A stretch of 64,000 nucleotides of DNA from Candidatus Merdivicinus faecavium (lineage in GTDB: Bacteria > Bacillota > Clostridia > Oscillospirales > Ruminococcaceae), in the NCBI GenBank assembly GCA_018716285.1, contig DVKD01000028.1, positions 1-64,000 on the forward strand, in the 5' to 3' direction. The position numbers were made by a program, and so were the translations under genes. Under the pieces are notes generated by a model that saw only the letters and a list, made by a program, of their open reading frames with translations, did no database searches and was not told the DNA's origin. Positions 9,488-19,799 of the stretch are shown here, one piece after another. The first letter of the stretch is position 1. Every line of letters starts with the position of its first letter.

Positions 9488-9541
9488 CAGTGTTTATCTG
9501 CACTGTACATTTCAAAATAATTTTATTAGGAGGTACCCAAC

Positions 9542-9916
9542 ATGGCTTCTGAGAAAGTATTGGCTATGATTGAAGAAGTAAAAGCTCTGACCGTTCTGGA
9601 GCTTGCTGAGCTTGTCAAGGCTCTGGAAGAGGAATTCGGCGTTTCCGCTGCTGCTGCGACCGTTACCGTTGCCGCCGGCGCTGCTGCTCCCGCTGAGGAG
9701 GAGAAGACCGAGTTCGACGTCGTCCTGACCGAAATCGGCGATGCCAAGACCGCTGTTATCAAGGCTGTCAAGGAGATCACCGGCCTGGGCCTGAAGGAGT
9801 CCAAGGAGATCGTTGACAACGCTCCCAAAGCTGTCAAGACCGGCGTTTCCAAGGCTGATGCTGAGGAGATGCAGAAGAAGCTGGAAGCTGCTGGCGCGAA
9901 GGTCGAGCTCAAGTAA
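9542..9916 (+). CDS. rplL: 50S ribosomal protein L7/L12
   Basis: [43 protein letters not shown]. Confidence 0.98.
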   Translation: MASEKVLAMIEEVKALTVLELAELVKALEEEFGVSAAAATVTVAAGAAAPAEEEKTEFDVVLTEIGDAKTAVIKAVKEITGLGLKESKEIVDNAPKAVKTGVSKADAEEMQKKLEAAGAKVELK

Positions 9917-9958
9917 GTTTCTTGCCAAAAATCCTGCAATCATGCATCCGCATGACTG

Positions 9959-10012
9959 CTCCGCAGGGTCCCCTGCGGAGGCCAAGCTGCCGCTTAGCCT
10001 CCGCAGGGGACC
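9959..10012 (+). promoter_or_regulatory. Two mutually exclusive perfect hairpins downstream of rplL
   Basis: A=CTCCGCAGGG (9959-9968) pairs with CCCTGCGGAG (9971-9980); B=GGTCCCCTGCGGAGGC (9967-9982) pairs with C=GCCTCCGCAGGGGACC (9997-10012). Confidence 0.75.
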
Positions 10013-10073
10013 TGCTCTATTTTCACCTCTTGCGTATTTCAAATTTGATGGAAAAATTGAGGAGGATTTTTTT

Positions 10074-10568
10074 ATGAAAACAGAGCTTCTTTACCATTCG
10101 AAAGGTATGCCAACCTGGATCAAAATTCTGAGCGTCATTATGGTGCCGTTGGACCTGCTGCTCGCCATTTTCTTCTTTGCCCTGCATGAATTTACCAAAC
10201 AGGCCTATTCGTACCAAATCGGCGGCTTATACATCTCGACAGGAAATACAGGCGGCGCAGCGCTTCTCCTCGGATGGCTCTTCTGCATTTGCTTCGGGAT
10301 ATTCCTCACAGCTCTGATTTACCTTAGAAATTATCACATCTCCATTTACAGCGACCATATCGAAGGTTTCGGTAAAGTCGGGACCTTCAAGACTCAGCCA
10401 TTCCGCTATCAGATTGCCGAAATTCAAAGTGTATCCAAAGTCTCCATCAACCTGATGGTCACCCTCCAGAACAACACGACCTGCACCGTCGTCTGCCAGG
10501 ACGCGCAGAAAGCCTGCCAGATCCTGCAGCAGCTGCTCATCACCGCGCAAACTCCCGCTCAGCAATAG
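10074..10568 (+). CDS. Membrane protein with PH-like C-terminal domain
   Basis: Two hydrophobic segments then HISIYSDHIEGFGKVGTFKTQPFRYQIAEIQSVSK; RBS GGAGG before ATG 10074. Confidence 0.7.
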   Translation: MKTELLYHSKGMPTWIKILSVIMVPLDLLLAIFFFALHEFTKQAYSYQIGGLYISTGNTGGAALLLGWLFCICFGIFLTALIYLRNYHISIYSDHIEGFGKVGTFKTQPFRYQIAEIQSVSKVSINLMVTLQNNTTCTVVCQDAQKACQILQQLLITAQTPAQQ

Positions 10569-10582
10569 CGTTCCATAAAAAT

Positions 10583-10608
10583 CCCCCCGGAGCCGAGGTT
10601 CCGGGGAG
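10583..10608 (+). terminator. Terminator-like hairpin
   Basis: CCCCGGAGCC GA GGTTCCGGGG (one G-T pair). Confidence 0.5.
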
Positions 10609-10627
10609 ATTTGCGTATCCTACTGAA

Positions 10628-11089
10628 TTATACGCTGCGCAGCCTTTTGAAGAAGGAGGTCAGCAACGCGGCGGATTCCTCCGCCAGGACGCCGCCGGTC
10701 ACTTCGGGATGGTGGTTGAAGGGCTCGCGGAAAAGGTCGGTCACGCTGCCGCAGCAGCCGGCCTTGCGGTCCGGCGCGCCGTAGACCACCCGCTTCACGC
10801 GCGCGTTGATGATGGCGCCCGCGCACATGGGACAGGGCTCCAGCGTAACATAAAGGGTCGCCTTGTGCAGCCGCCAGCCGCCGAGCTTGCGGCAGGCTTC
10901 GTCGATCGCGAGGATCTCCGCATGGGCAATGGCGCGCTTGTCCAGCTCCCGCCGGTTGTAGGCGGCGGCGACGACCTCCCCCTCCCAGACCAGGACAGCC
11001 CCGATCGGGGTTTCCTGCTGGGCGGCGGCAAGCCGCGCCTGCGCAAGGGCGAGGCGCATATATTCCTCATCTTGCAAACGAGTTGCCAT
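10628..11089 (-). CDS. tadA: tRNA-specific adenosine deaminase
   Basis: HAEILAIDEACRKLGGWRL...TLEPCPMCAGAIINARV. Confidence 0.94.
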   Translation of the reverse strand: MATRLQDEEYMRLALAQARLAAAQQETPIGAVLVWEGEVVAAAYNRRELDKRAIAHAEILAIDEACRKLGGWRLHKATLYVTLEPCPMCAGAIINARVKRVVYGAPDRKAGCCGSVTDLFREPFNHHPEVTGGVLAEESAALLTSFFKRLRSV

Positions 11090-11098
11090 AACATCCTC

Positions 11099-12160
11099 CT
11101 AACCGATGAATTGCAGATAACCGGCCGCCTGAATAACCCAGAGGAGAATAGCAAGGATGAGGAAGGCGTTGCCGAAAAAGCGGGCGAGCTTGCGGGATAT
11201 CCGGGTCGCAGTGTGGCCGCTGCTGAGGACAAAGGGATTGCCCTCCGTCCGGCAGAACAGGACAAAGCAGAGCAGCCCTGCCGCCAGCACCGCAAGCATC
11301 AGGAAATTCCCGAACAGGGAGGACATCTCCCCGGGGAAAAGGCGGGGCAGGCAGTCCAGTGCAAGTCCCAGCAGGATGCAGGAAAGCCGCGCGGCCACCG
11401 CCGTCCAGAGGGAGCCGCTGCGGATGACAAAGTAGGCCAGCACCATGCCGAGGGCAAAGGCACGCAGGTCCCGGAGATAGGTGTAGTGGATCAGGCCGAA
11501 CGCCACCGAGGAAGCAACGATCGCAAAGGAGTCTCCGAACTGCCGCATGGAACGGAGGATATACCCCCGGAACAGCAACTCCTCCAGCAGGGCAGGCAGC
11601 AGCATCCGGATCAGGTAGACAAAAACAGCCGCCGGGGAGGCGGGGATGCTCGTATCAGGCGACAGAGTCAGCACGCCCAGCTGCAGAAGCCCGTCCGAAA
11701 GAAGCTCCCCGCTGAGATAGAAAAGGATCCAGGACGCCATCGTGATGCCGACCCCGCAGCTCAGCACATGCGGAGAAGGGCGGCGGAAAAAGGAGGGACT
11801 GCGGCGGCGCTTCGGCCGCAGCAGGGCCGCAGCCAGCAGGAGCGGAAACAGCATCGAAGCGGCGTAGAGCAGCAGCGCCCGCAGCTGTATGTAAAGGGCC
11901 TGAAGCTCGGCCGCAGCGTAAGTATCATTTGCAAAATAGGCAAAGGGGGCGAGTAAAAAGCTCAGCAGCACCTGGACCGGATAACTGCACAGAGCCGGGA
12001 CTGCCAGAATGCAGATCAAAAGGATCCCCACAATGGCGGAATTCTTCCAGATGTCCCGGTTTTCCCGCTGCCAGGGATCTTCTGTAACAAAGCCGTATCC
12101 GTTTATATAAATGTGGTCGGCGGAAGGCGGCGCTTCTCCTCCGTTCTGCCAGTGATTCAT
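11099..12160 (-). CDS. CPBP (CAAX/bacteriocin-processing-like) intramembrane metalloprotease
   Basis: EELLFRGYILRSMRQFGDSFAIVASSVAFGLIHY; multiple TM helices. Confidence 0.85.
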   Translation of the reverse strand: MNHWQNGGEAPPSADHIYINGYGFVTEDPWQRENRDIWKNSAIVGILLICILAVPALCSYPVQVLLSFLLAPFAYFANDTYAAAELQALYIQLRALLLYAASMLFPLLLAAALLRPKRRRSPSFFRRPSPHVLSCGVGITMASWILFYLSGELLSDGLLQLGVLTLSPDTSIPASPAAVFVYLIRMLLPALLEELLFRGYILRSMRQFGDSFAIVASSVAFGLIHYTYLRDLRAFALGMVLAYFVIRSGSLWTAVAARLSCILLGLALDCLPRLFPGEMSSLFGNFLMLAVLAAGLLCFVLFCRTEGNPFVLSSGHTATRISRKLARFFGNAFLILAILLWVIQAAGYLQFIG

Positions 12161-12312
12161 AGTAAGACCTCCCGAATAACGGATTTCCATACGTGTATTT
12201 TCATTGTATCACGGCAGAAGGAAAAATTATAGAGAAGTTTTGTAAATATTCTGCGGCACTGTGCAGAACAGGAGGACATTCGCCACAGTCCGAATTGAGT
12301 GCGGATATACAG

Positions 12313-12888
12313 TTAATTGCGGAAGGTGATTTTCCCGCCTTCGATCGAGTCGATGATGGCGAGGGACTGGAGGTTGACCCCCTGCTCGCGGAGGATCCTG
12401 CCGCCGTCCTGGAACCCCTTTTCGATGACGATGCCGCAGCCTGCAAGGGCGGCGCCCGACTGACGCACGATCTCCATCAGCCCTTTCAAGGCCTGTCCGT
12501 GGGCCAGGAAGTCGTCGATAATGAGGATGCAGTCTTTCTCATCCAGAAATTTTTTGGAGACTTCCACCTCAAAACGGGTTCCGCGGGTATACGATTCAAC
12601 CGGGACCGAATAGAGTTCGCCGTCTAAATTCTTTGATTTTGTCTTTTTGGCAAAGACAACGTCGGCGTTGCCGAAATATTGGGCCGTGATGGCCGCGATC
12701 CCGATGCCGGAAGCCTCGATGGTGAGGATTTTGTTGATCTCCTTCTGGGGGAAGAGGCGGCGGAATTCCTTGCCGATCTCCTGCAAAAGCGAAATGTCCA
12801 TCCGATGGTTCAAAAAGCTGTCCACCTTGAGGATGCCGCCCTCTTTGACCTTCCCGTCCCGCAGAATCCGTTCTTTCAGCAGTTCCAT
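12313..12888 (-). CDS. xpt: Xanthine phosphoribosyltransferase
   Basis: MELLKERILRDGKVKEGGILKVDSFLNHRMD; PRPP motif CILIIDDFLAHGQA. Confidence 0.94.
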   Translation of the reverse strand: MELLKERILRDGKVKEGGILKVDSFLNHRMDISLLQEIGKEFRRLFPQKEINKILTIEASGIGIAAITAQYFGNADVVFAKKTKSKNLDGELYSVPVESYTRGTRFEVEVSKKFLDEKDCILIIDDFLAHGQALKGLMEIVRQSGAALAGCGIVIEKGFQDGGRILREQGVNLQSLAIIDSIEGGKITFRN

Positions 12889-13136
12889 ATGCGAAGCTCC
12901 CCTCTTGATATGTTTTACTCTCATTATACTATGTTTCCCGCTGTTTGGCAATCGCATCCGCGAAAAATGCCGCAAGGCAGCGCCTATTACCGTGGTCTTC
13001 AGATTATTTGCGGCAAGCTGTCAAAATTTTTGTATCCGCGGGAAAATCTATTTACAAACCGCACAGAACTGATATAATGAAAAGAGAAGAATTTATCGCC
13101 TTTGACACTCTATTTCTTCCGAAAGGATGGATTGAC

Positions 13137-14378
13137 ATGAAAGAAACCCTCAAAATCGGCGTAATCGGGCTTGGCGGGCGCGGATACGACCTGATGGCCT
13201 CGGTCATGCTGCCCCGCCCGGACATCCAGGTGCTCGCTGTCTGCGACCTCTACGAGGACCGCCGCGAAAAAGCCGCCGCCAAGGTCAAGGAGGAGCGCGG
13301 CATCGACCCGCTCTGCACCGCCAACTACCGCGAAGTCCTCGCGATGCCCGAGCTCGACGCGGTCATCGTCTCGACCTCGTGGGCGGACCACCTCCACATC
13401 GCCATCGCCGCCATGAAGGCGGGCAAGTACGTCGCGACCGAGGTCGGCGGCGCCTACTCCCTCGACGAGTGCTGGGAACTTGTCCGCACCCATGAGGAGA
13501 CCGGCGTGCCCTGCATGATGCTCGAAAACTGCTGCTACGGCCGCGAAGAGCTGATGGTCCTCAACATGGTCAAAAAGGGCCTGTTCGGCGAGGTCGTCCA
13601 CTGCCAGGGCGGCTACCGCCATGACCTCCGGGACGAAGTCTCCTTCGGCCGCGAGAACCGCCACTACCGGCTGGTCAACTACTTAAACCGCAACTGCGAA
13701 AACTACCCCACCCATGAGCTCGGCCCCATCGCCAAGATTTTGAACATCAACCGCGGCAACCGGATGCTCACCTTAAATTCCGTCGCCTCCAAGTCAGCCG
13801 GCCTGCACGAGTTCCTCATGCGGGAGAAGGGCCCCGGCTACGACCTGACGAGCTGCGAATTCACCCAGGGCGATGTTGTCACCACCATCATCAAATGCGC
13901 CCACGGCGAGACCATCGTCCTCACCCTCGACACCACCCTCCCCCGCCCCTACTCCCGCGGCTTCCACGTCCAGGGCACCAAGGGGATCTTCATGGAGGAC
14001 AACATGAGCCTCTTCCTCGACGGCGTCCACACCCCCTACCACTTCGACTGGAAAGGTCATTGGGGCAACGTCGAAGAGTACCGCGAGCAGTACGACCACC
14101 CGATCTGGAAGCAGTACCTCAAGGACGGCCTCAGCGGCGGCCACGGCGGCATCGACGGGCTGGTATTCAGCGCCTTCTTTGATGCGGTCAAGCGCGGCGT
14201 CCAGACCCCCATCGACGTCTACGACATGGCTTCCTGGATGAGCATCACCCCGCTCTCCGAGGCCTCCATCGCCGCAGGCGGCGCGCCGGTCGCCATCCCG
14301 GACTTCACCAACGGCCGCTGGATCAGCCGCGAGCCGGCCCCCGAAGGCCCCTACCGGCTGGATATGGTCTGCGACTAA
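13137..14378 (+). CDS. Gfo/Idh/MocA family oxidoreductase
   Basis: KIGVIGLGGRGYDL; DAVIVSTSWADHLHIAIAAMKAGKYVATEV; start at 13137. Confidence 0.9.
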   Translation: MKETLKIGVIGLGGRGYDLMASVMLPRPDIQVLAVCDLYEDRREKAAAKVKEERGIDPLCTANYREVLAMPELDAVIVSTSWADHLHIAIAAMKAGKYVATEVGGAYSLDECWELVRTHEETGVPCMMLENCCYGREELMVLNMVKKGLFGEVVHCQGGYRHDLRDEVSFGRENRHYRLVNYLNRNCENYPTHELGPIAKILNINRGNRMLTLNSVASKSAGLHEFLMREKGPGYDLTSCEFTQGDVVTTIIKCAHGETIVLTLDTTLPRPYSRGFHVQGTKGIFMEDNMSLFLDGVHTPYHFDWKGHWGNVEEYREQYDHPIWKQYLKDGLSGGHGGIDGLVFSAFFDAVKRGVQTPIDVYDMASWMSITPLSEASIAAGGAPVAIPDFTNGRWISREPAPEGPYRLDMVCD

Positions 14379-14397
14379 ACAAACAATCTTCACAAAA

Positions 14398-14431
14398 AAG
14401 GGCGCGGGCAGATGCTGCCTGCGTCCTTTCT
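14398..14431. terminator. Terminator-like hairpin between convergent genes
   Basis: AAAGGGCGCGGGCAG ATG CTGCCTGCGTCCTTT. Confidence 0.55.
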
Positions 14432-14438
14432 ATGTTTG

Positions 14439-15044
14439 TTATTCGGCGTTGATCGTCGCGGCGATCTTCCCGGCAACCAGCGCCGCCTGGGCCTCCCGCC
14501 CGGCGTCGAGGTAGTGGTAGCCGTCCCCCGACCGGTATTCGGGGTGCCCCAGCATGGGGGTGTAGAGGTCATTGAGGGGCAGCTGATACCGCTCTGCCAG
14601 CCCGCGCACGATCTCATTGCGGCGGACGACCACCTCATTGAGGGGGTCGAGGGTATCCTGCCGGCCTGGAACGGTGATGGGGGTGGAGAGGGCGAGGATC
14701 ACCCGCGGGCAGAGGGAGAGCAGGTACCGGAGGGCCCGCTCATAGCATTCCGCGTACCGCTCCGGCGGGAAGGTGAGCCCGTGCAGGCCGTGATTGAAGT
14801 GGATGCAGGCGTAGGGGTAGGCTTCGGCGTAGAGCGCCAGCTCCTTCTCAAAAAAGAGGTCCGCGGCGAACTTGGAGGTCGCGAACTGGTCGACGTAGAC
14901 CTGCCCCGCAAGCTTCTGCTGCACCCGCTCGCGGTAGCCGCAGAGGATGGAGTCGCCGATGGTCAGGACGCGGGGCAGATCGTCCCGCTCCGCCTGCTGC
15001 CACCAGGTCTGGGTCCATTCCAGTGTTTCCCGTTCGATCATCAT
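14439..15044 (-). CDS. SGNH/GDSL hydrolase family protein
   Basis: LTIGDSILCGYRERV; start chosen after AAAGGAAAGG. Confidence 0.8.
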   Translation of the reverse strand: MMIERETLEWTQTWWQQAERDDLPRVLTIGDSILCGYRERVQQKLAGQVYVDQFATSKFAADLFFEKELALYAEAYPYACIHFNHGLHGLTFPPERYAECYERALRYLLSLCPRVILALSTPITVPGRQDTLDPLNEVVVRRNEIVRGLAERYQLPLNDLYTPMLGHPEYRSGDGYHYLDAGREAQAALVAGKIAATINAE

Positions 15045-15127
15045 GGTCATCCTTTCCTTTGCAAAAATCTGCAAAAATCCCGCGCCGTCCTCCGGCAGAG
15101 GCCAGCGCGGGATGCTTTTTGCCGCTC

Positions 15128-16645
15128 TTATTTCACGATGAGGCTTTCGCCGGTCATCTCAGCGGGCTTGTCCAGGCCCATGATCTCCAGCATGGTGGGA
15201 GAAAGGTCGGCGAGCCGCCCGCCGTCGCGGAGCTTGCAGGGGTATCCGGCGATGGCCAGCGGGACAGGGTTGGTGGTGTGGGCCGTGAAGGGCTCGCCAT
15301 CCTCGGCGATCATCTTCTCGGCGTTGCCGTGGTCGGCGGTGATGAGGGCGACGCCGCCCGCTTTCAGGATGGCGTCCACCGTCCGGCCGACGCAGGTGTC
15401 GACCGCCTCGACCGCCTTGATGGCGGCGGCCTCGATGCCGGTGTGGCCGACCATGTCGCAGTTGGCGTAGTTTAAGATGATCATGTCGTACTTGCCCGAC
15501 TCGATGGCCTCGACCACCGCGTCGGTGACCTCATAGGCGCTCATCTCGGGCTTCATATCAAAGGTCTCGACGTCGGGGGACTTGATGAGGATGCGGTCCT
15601 CGCCCGGGAAGGTCTTCTCCTCGCCGCCGTTGTAGAAGAAGGTGACGTGGGCGTACTTCTGGGTCTCGGCGATGCGCAGCTGGGTCAGGCCCTTGAGGCT
15701 GACATACTCGCCCATCGTCATGGTGAGGGATTCGGGCGGGTAGGCGACGGTGACGTTGGGCATGGTCGCGTCGTACTGGGTCATGCAGACATAGTGCAGC
15801 GGGAAGAAGCCCTTCTTCCGCTCAAAGCCCTTGAAATCCGGGTCGACAAAGCTGCGGGTGATCTGCCGGGCGCGGTCGGGGCGGAAGTTGAAGAAGATGA
15901 CCGAATCCCCTTCCCCGATCATGCCGTCCTTGTCGAGGACGGTGGGGACCATGAACTCGTCGGTGACCCCCTCCTCATAGGACTTTTTGATGGCGCCGAC
16001 CGGGCAGCAGCCCTCGACGCCTTCGCCGTAGACCATCGCGGCGTAGGCCTTCTCGACGCGGTCCCAGGCATTGTCGCGGTCCATCGCGTAGAAGCGGCCC
16101 ATCACAGTGGCGACCTTGCCCGCGCCGATGCGCTCCATCGCATCAACCAGTTCCTGCATGTAGTCCGCGCCGGAGGTGGGCGGGACGTCACGGCCATCGA
16201 GCAGGGCATGGACGTAGATCTTTTCCACGCCCATATCCTTGGCCATCTCGATGAGACCGATCAGGTGCTCGATGTGGCTGTGGACGCCGCCGTCGGACAG
16301 CAGGCCGATGAAGTGGAGGGCCTTGCCGTTTTTGACGCAGTTGTCCATTGCGCCGCAGATGGCGGGATTCTTGCGGATGACGCCGTCCTTGATATCCTTG
16401 GAGATCTTGACGAGCATCTGGTAGACGACCCGGCCGGCGCCGATGTTGGTGTGGCCGACCTCGGAGTTGCCCATCTGGCCGTCGGGAAGGCCGACGTCCA
16501 GGCCGCTTGCGCCGATCTGGGTGGTGGGGCATTCGGCAAAGATCTTGTCGAGGTTGGGGGTATTGGCTTCGGCGATGGCGTTGCCCTTCTTGTCAGGGTT
16601 GCAGCCAAAGCCGTCCATAATGATCAAAGCAACAGGTCTTTTCAT
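15128..16645 (-). CDS. gpmI: 2,3-bisphosphoglycerate-independent phosphoglycerate mutase
   Basis: LIIMDGFGCNPDKKGNAIAEANTPN; DGQMGNSEVGHTNIGAGR; ITADHGNAE. Confidence 0.97.
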   Translation of the reverse strand: MKRPVALIIMDGFGCNPDKKGNAIAEANTPNLDKIFAECPTTQIGASGLDVGLPDGQMGNSEVGHTNIGAGRVVYQMLVKISKDIKDGVIRKNPAICGAMDNCVKNGKALHFIGLLSDGGVHSHIEHLIGLIEMAKDMGVEKIYVHALLDGRDVPPTSGADYMQELVDAMERIGAGKVATVMGRFYAMDRDNAWDRVEKAYAAMVYGEGVEGCCPVGAIKKSYEEGVTDEFMVPTVLDKDGMIGEGDSVIFFNFRPDRARQITRSFVDPDFKGFERKKGFFPLHYVCMTQYDATMPNVTVAYPPESLTMTMGEYVSLKGLTQLRIAETQKYAHVTFFYNGGEEKTFPGEDRILIKSPDVETFDMKPEMSAYEVTDAVVEAIESGKYDMIILNYANCDMVGHTGIEAAAIKAVEAVDTCVGRTVDAILKAGGVALITADHGNAEKMIAEDGEPFTAHTTNPVPLAIAGYPCKLRDGGRLADLSPTMLEIMGLDKPAEMTGESLIVK

Positions 16646-16674
16646 GAAAATTTCCTTTCTACTGAAAGCGGGGA

Positions 16675-17445
16675 TTAACCTTTGGTGGCAGCTTCCACGA
16701 TCGCGGCGAAGTCGGGGGCCTTGAGGGAAGCGCCGCCGATGAGGCCGCCGTCAACGTCGGGCTGGGCGACCAGCTCGGCCGCGTTCTTGGCGTTCATCGA
16801 GCCGCCGTACTGGATGGTGGTGGCGTCGGCCGCCTCCTTGCCGTAGAGCTTGGCGAGGGTGGCGCGGATGACGGCGCAGACCTCGTTGGCCTGCTCGGCA
16901 GTGGCGGTCTTGCCGGTGCCGATGGCCCAGACGGGCTCGTAGGCAATGATGACGTTTTTCAGTTCCTCGGCGGTGACGCCCTTGAGGGCGATCTTGGTCT
17001 GCATGGCGACCAGCTCGTCGGTGATGCCGTTTTCGCGGTCGGCGAGCATCTCGCCGACGCAGAGGATGACCTTCAGGCCGGCGGCCAGGGCGGCGCGGGT
17101 GCGCTTGTTGACCGTCTCGTCGGTCTCGCCGAAGTACTGGCGGCGCTCGGAGTGGCCGATGATGACGTACTCGACCCCCATCTCAGCGAGCATGTCGGCG
17201 GAAATTTCGCCGGTGAAGGCGCCGGACTTCTCAAAGTGGCAGTTTTCCGCGCCGACCTTCACGTTGGAGCCCTTGACGGCCTCGAGGACGGTCTCGAGGT
17301 TGGTGAAGGGGACGCAGGCGACGACCTCGCAGCCGGCGCCGGCGACGAGGGGCTTGATGGCCTCGACGAGCTCTTTGGCCTCGGGGCGGGTCTTATTCAT
17401 TTTCCAGTTGCCGGCGATGACGGCCTTGCGCAGCGCTTTGTTCAT
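16675..17445 (-). CDS. tpiA: Triose-phosphate isomerase
   Basis: VIAGNWKMNKT; YVIIGHSERR; AYEPVWAIGTGKTAT. Confidence 0.98.
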   Translation of the reverse strand: MNKALRKAVIAGNWKMNKTRPEAKELVEAIKPLVAGAGCEVVACVPFTNLETVLEAVKGSNVKVGAENCHFEKSGAFTGEISADMLAEMGVEYVIIGHSERRQYFGETDETVNKRTRAALAAGLKVILCVGEMLADRENGITDELVAMQTKIALKGVTAEELKNVIIAYEPVWAIGTGKTATAEQANEVCAVIRATLAKLYGKEAADATTIQYGGSMNAKNAAELVAQPDVDGGLIGGASLKAPDFAAIVEAATKG

Positions 17446-17524
17446 GATAAATTCCTCCTGAAAGAAATGATTTTTGACAAGCCAAATACAGGGGTCCAGT
17501 CACCTGAACCCCTGTGCGGCGAAT

Positions 17525-18736
17525 TTATTTGTCGTTGATGCAGGTGATGCCGGGCAGGGCCTTGCCTTCGAGGTACTCGAGGGAAGCGCCGCCGCCGGTG
17601 GAGATGTGGGTCATCTTGTCGGCGTAGCCGAGCTGGATGACAGCCGCAGCGGAGTCGCCGCCGCCGATGACGGTGGTAGCGTCGGCCTCAGCCATCGCCT
17701 TGGCGACAGCCAGGGTGCCTGCGGCGAGGGTGGGGTTCTCAAAAACGCCCATCGGGCCGTTCCAGACGACAGTCTTTGCTTCCTTGACCGCAGCGGCAAA
17801 GAGCTCCTGGGTCTTCGGGCCGATGTCGAGGCCCATCTTGTCGGCAGGGATCGCGTCGGAATCGACGTAGGAAACGGCGATCTCGGCGTCGATGGGATCC
17901 GGGAAGGAATCGGCGATCGCAGTATCGACCGGCAGGAGGAGCTTGACGCCCTTCTCGGCGGCCTTATCCAGCATGTTCTTGCAGTATTCGAGCTTCTCGT
18001 CGTCGACTAAGCTCTTGCCGACTTCCTTGCCCTGGGCCTTGAGGAAGGTGTAGGCCATGCCGCCGCCGATGATGAGGGTGTCGACCTTGCCGAGGAGATT
18101 CTCGATGACGCTCAGCTTGTCGGAGACCTTCGCGCCGCCGAGGATGGCGACAAAGGGACGGACGGGGTTGTTGACCGCGTTGCCGAGGTACTGGATCTCC
18201 TTTTCCATCAGGTAGCCGACAGCAGTCTCCTTGATATAGTCAGTGACGCCGGCGGTGGAGCAGTGGGCGCGGTGGGCGGAGCCGAAGGCGTCGTTGACAT
18301 AAACGTCAGCCAGGCTCGCGAGCTCCTCGCTGAATTCGGGGAGGTTCTTGGTCTCCTCCTTGCGGAAGCGGGTATTCTGGAGCAGGACGACGTCGCCATC
18401 CTTCATGGCGGCGACAGCGGCTTTGGCGTTCTCGCCGACAACGTTGTCGTCATTGGCGAAGACAACTTCCTTGCCGAGCAGCTCGCCCAAACGGACCGCG
18501 ACAGGGGCCAGGCTGAATTTCTCCTCCGGGCCGTTCTTCGGCTTGCCGAGATGGCTGCACAGAATCAGGCGGCCGCCGTTCTCGATCAGCTTTTTGAGGG
18601 TGGGCAGAGCGGCGACAATACGGTTGTCGTTGGTGATCTTGCCATCCTTCATGGGGACGTTGAAGTCGCAGCGGACAAGAACTCTCTTGCCCTTGACGTT
18701 CAGGTCGTCCACAGTCTTTTTGTTGTACGTGGTCAT
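17525..18736 (-). CDS. pgk: Phosphoglycerate kinase
   Basis: [33 protein letters not shown]. Confidence 0.98.
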   Translation of the reverse strand: MTTYNKKTVDDLNVKGKRVLVRCDFNVPMKDGKITNDNRIVAALPTLKKLIENGGRLILCSHLGKPKNGPEEKFSLAPVAVRLGELLGKEVVFANDDNVVGENAKAAVAAMKDGDVVLLQNTRFRKEETKNLPEFSEELASLADVYVNDAFGSAHRAHCSTAGVTDYIKETAVGYLMEKEIQYLGNAVNNPVRPFVAILGGAKVSDKLSVIENLLGKVDTLIIGGGMAYTFLKAQGKEVGKSLVDDEKLEYCKNMLDKAAEKGVKLLLPVDTAIADSFPDPIDAEIAVSYVDSDAIPADKMGLDIGPKTQELFAAAVKEAKTVVWNGPMGVFENPTLAAGTLAVAKAMAEADATTVIGGGDSAAAVIQLGYADKMTHISTGGGASLEYLEGKALPGITCINDK

Positions 18737-18902
18737 GTTGGTCATCCTTCCTGGTCAATATATTGTTAAAGATAAAACAAACCTGAGTTTATTGTATCTC
18801 ATTTTCGCGGAATTTGCAAGTCATTTCCTGCAAATTCCGGAAAAAATAACGCTGAAAGCAGGGCGCCTTTTGCCCAAACTATCGTAAATTCCGCCGAAAG
18901 CG

Positions 18903-19775
18903 TCACTTGCGCGGCTTTCCCTTGTAAACAACCCCGAGGATCCGGTGCCCGGCGTTGATGCTGATGGCGGCGCCGATCTTGACCCGGCCGGCGGGCGGCC
19001 CGAAAAGCTTCTCCGTCTCGGCAATCATGGCGTCGGACACCGACGGGTCGGAGCCTTCCAGGATAATATACGGCGTATGGGGGATCATCTCCGCCTGCAT
19101 TCTTTTGAGGAGGGCGGGAATGACCGCCTTTTCCCCGCGGACCTTGTTTATCGTGACCGACTCGCCGTTTTCGAAGGCGATGATCGGCTTAAAGCCCATC
19201 AGCTCCCCGACAAAGGCGGCGGCGCAGCTCACCCGGCCGCTCTTGCGGACGAATTCGAGGGAATAGGGGGCGAAAATCACCCGGCAGCAGTTGAACCAGT
19301 CCTCGAGATAGGCGAGAATCTCGGAGGGAGAGGCGCCTTTCCGGGCCTTGCGGGCCGCCTCGATGACCGGGAAGCCGTACCCCATCGAGTAGGTCTGGGA
19401 ATCAACGATGTAGATCTCCATCTCCCCCACAGCTTCGGGATGCTCCTCGAAAAACTGCTGCTTCGCGAGATGGGCGTTGGCGTTGGTGCTCGAGCCCTTG
19501 GCGTTGATCGAGACGTAGATGACGTCGGTAACGCCCTGGGAAAAGAGCTCGCTGTAAAGCTCGCCGAACTGGTGGGCGGTATATTGGGCGGTGCTGGGGG
19601 TCTTGGGGCTGGTGGTGAGAATCTGGTAAAACTCGTCCTGGGTAAAATCCTTCCGCTCGGTAAAGCTCTGGTCCCCCACGATGATCGCGAAGGGCAGGAT
19701 CCGGATGCCGTACTTCTCCTCCAACTCCTTCGGGATGTCGCAGGCGGAATCGGTGACAATCTGAATCTTTCTCAT
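18903..19775 (-). CDS. DegV family fatty-acid-binding protein
   Basis: IQIVTDSACDIPKELEEKYGI; TSSPKTPSTAQ-like motif. Confidence 0.9.
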   Translation of the reverse strand: MRKIQIVTDSACDIPKELEEKYGIRILPFAIIVGDQSFTERKDFTQDEFYQILTTSPKTPSTAQYTAHQFGELYSELFSQGVTDVIYVSINAKGSSTNANAHLAKQQFFEEHPEAVGEMEIYIVDSQTYSMGYGFPVIEAARKARKGASPSEILAYLEDWFNCCRVIFAPYSLEFVRKSGRVSCAAAFVGELMGFKPIIAFENGESVTINKVRGEKAVIPALLKRMQAEMIPHTPYIILEGSDPSVSDAMIAETEKLFGPPAGRVKIGAAISINAGHRILGVVYKGKPRK

Positions 19776-19799
19776 GGTGGTTTCCTTCCATCCTTCCAT

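Noticed and set aside
12889-13136. Purine riboswitch upstream of xpt
   Set aside because: Looked for the conserved purine riboswitch core on the minus strand and did not find it; only a TATAAT-type promoter is evident.
17485-17516. Hairpin ACAGGGGTCCAG..CTGAACCCCTGT between pgk and tpiA as a terminator
   Set aside because: No U-tract on the operon strand; more likely an operon-internal processing or stability hairpin, too weak to call.
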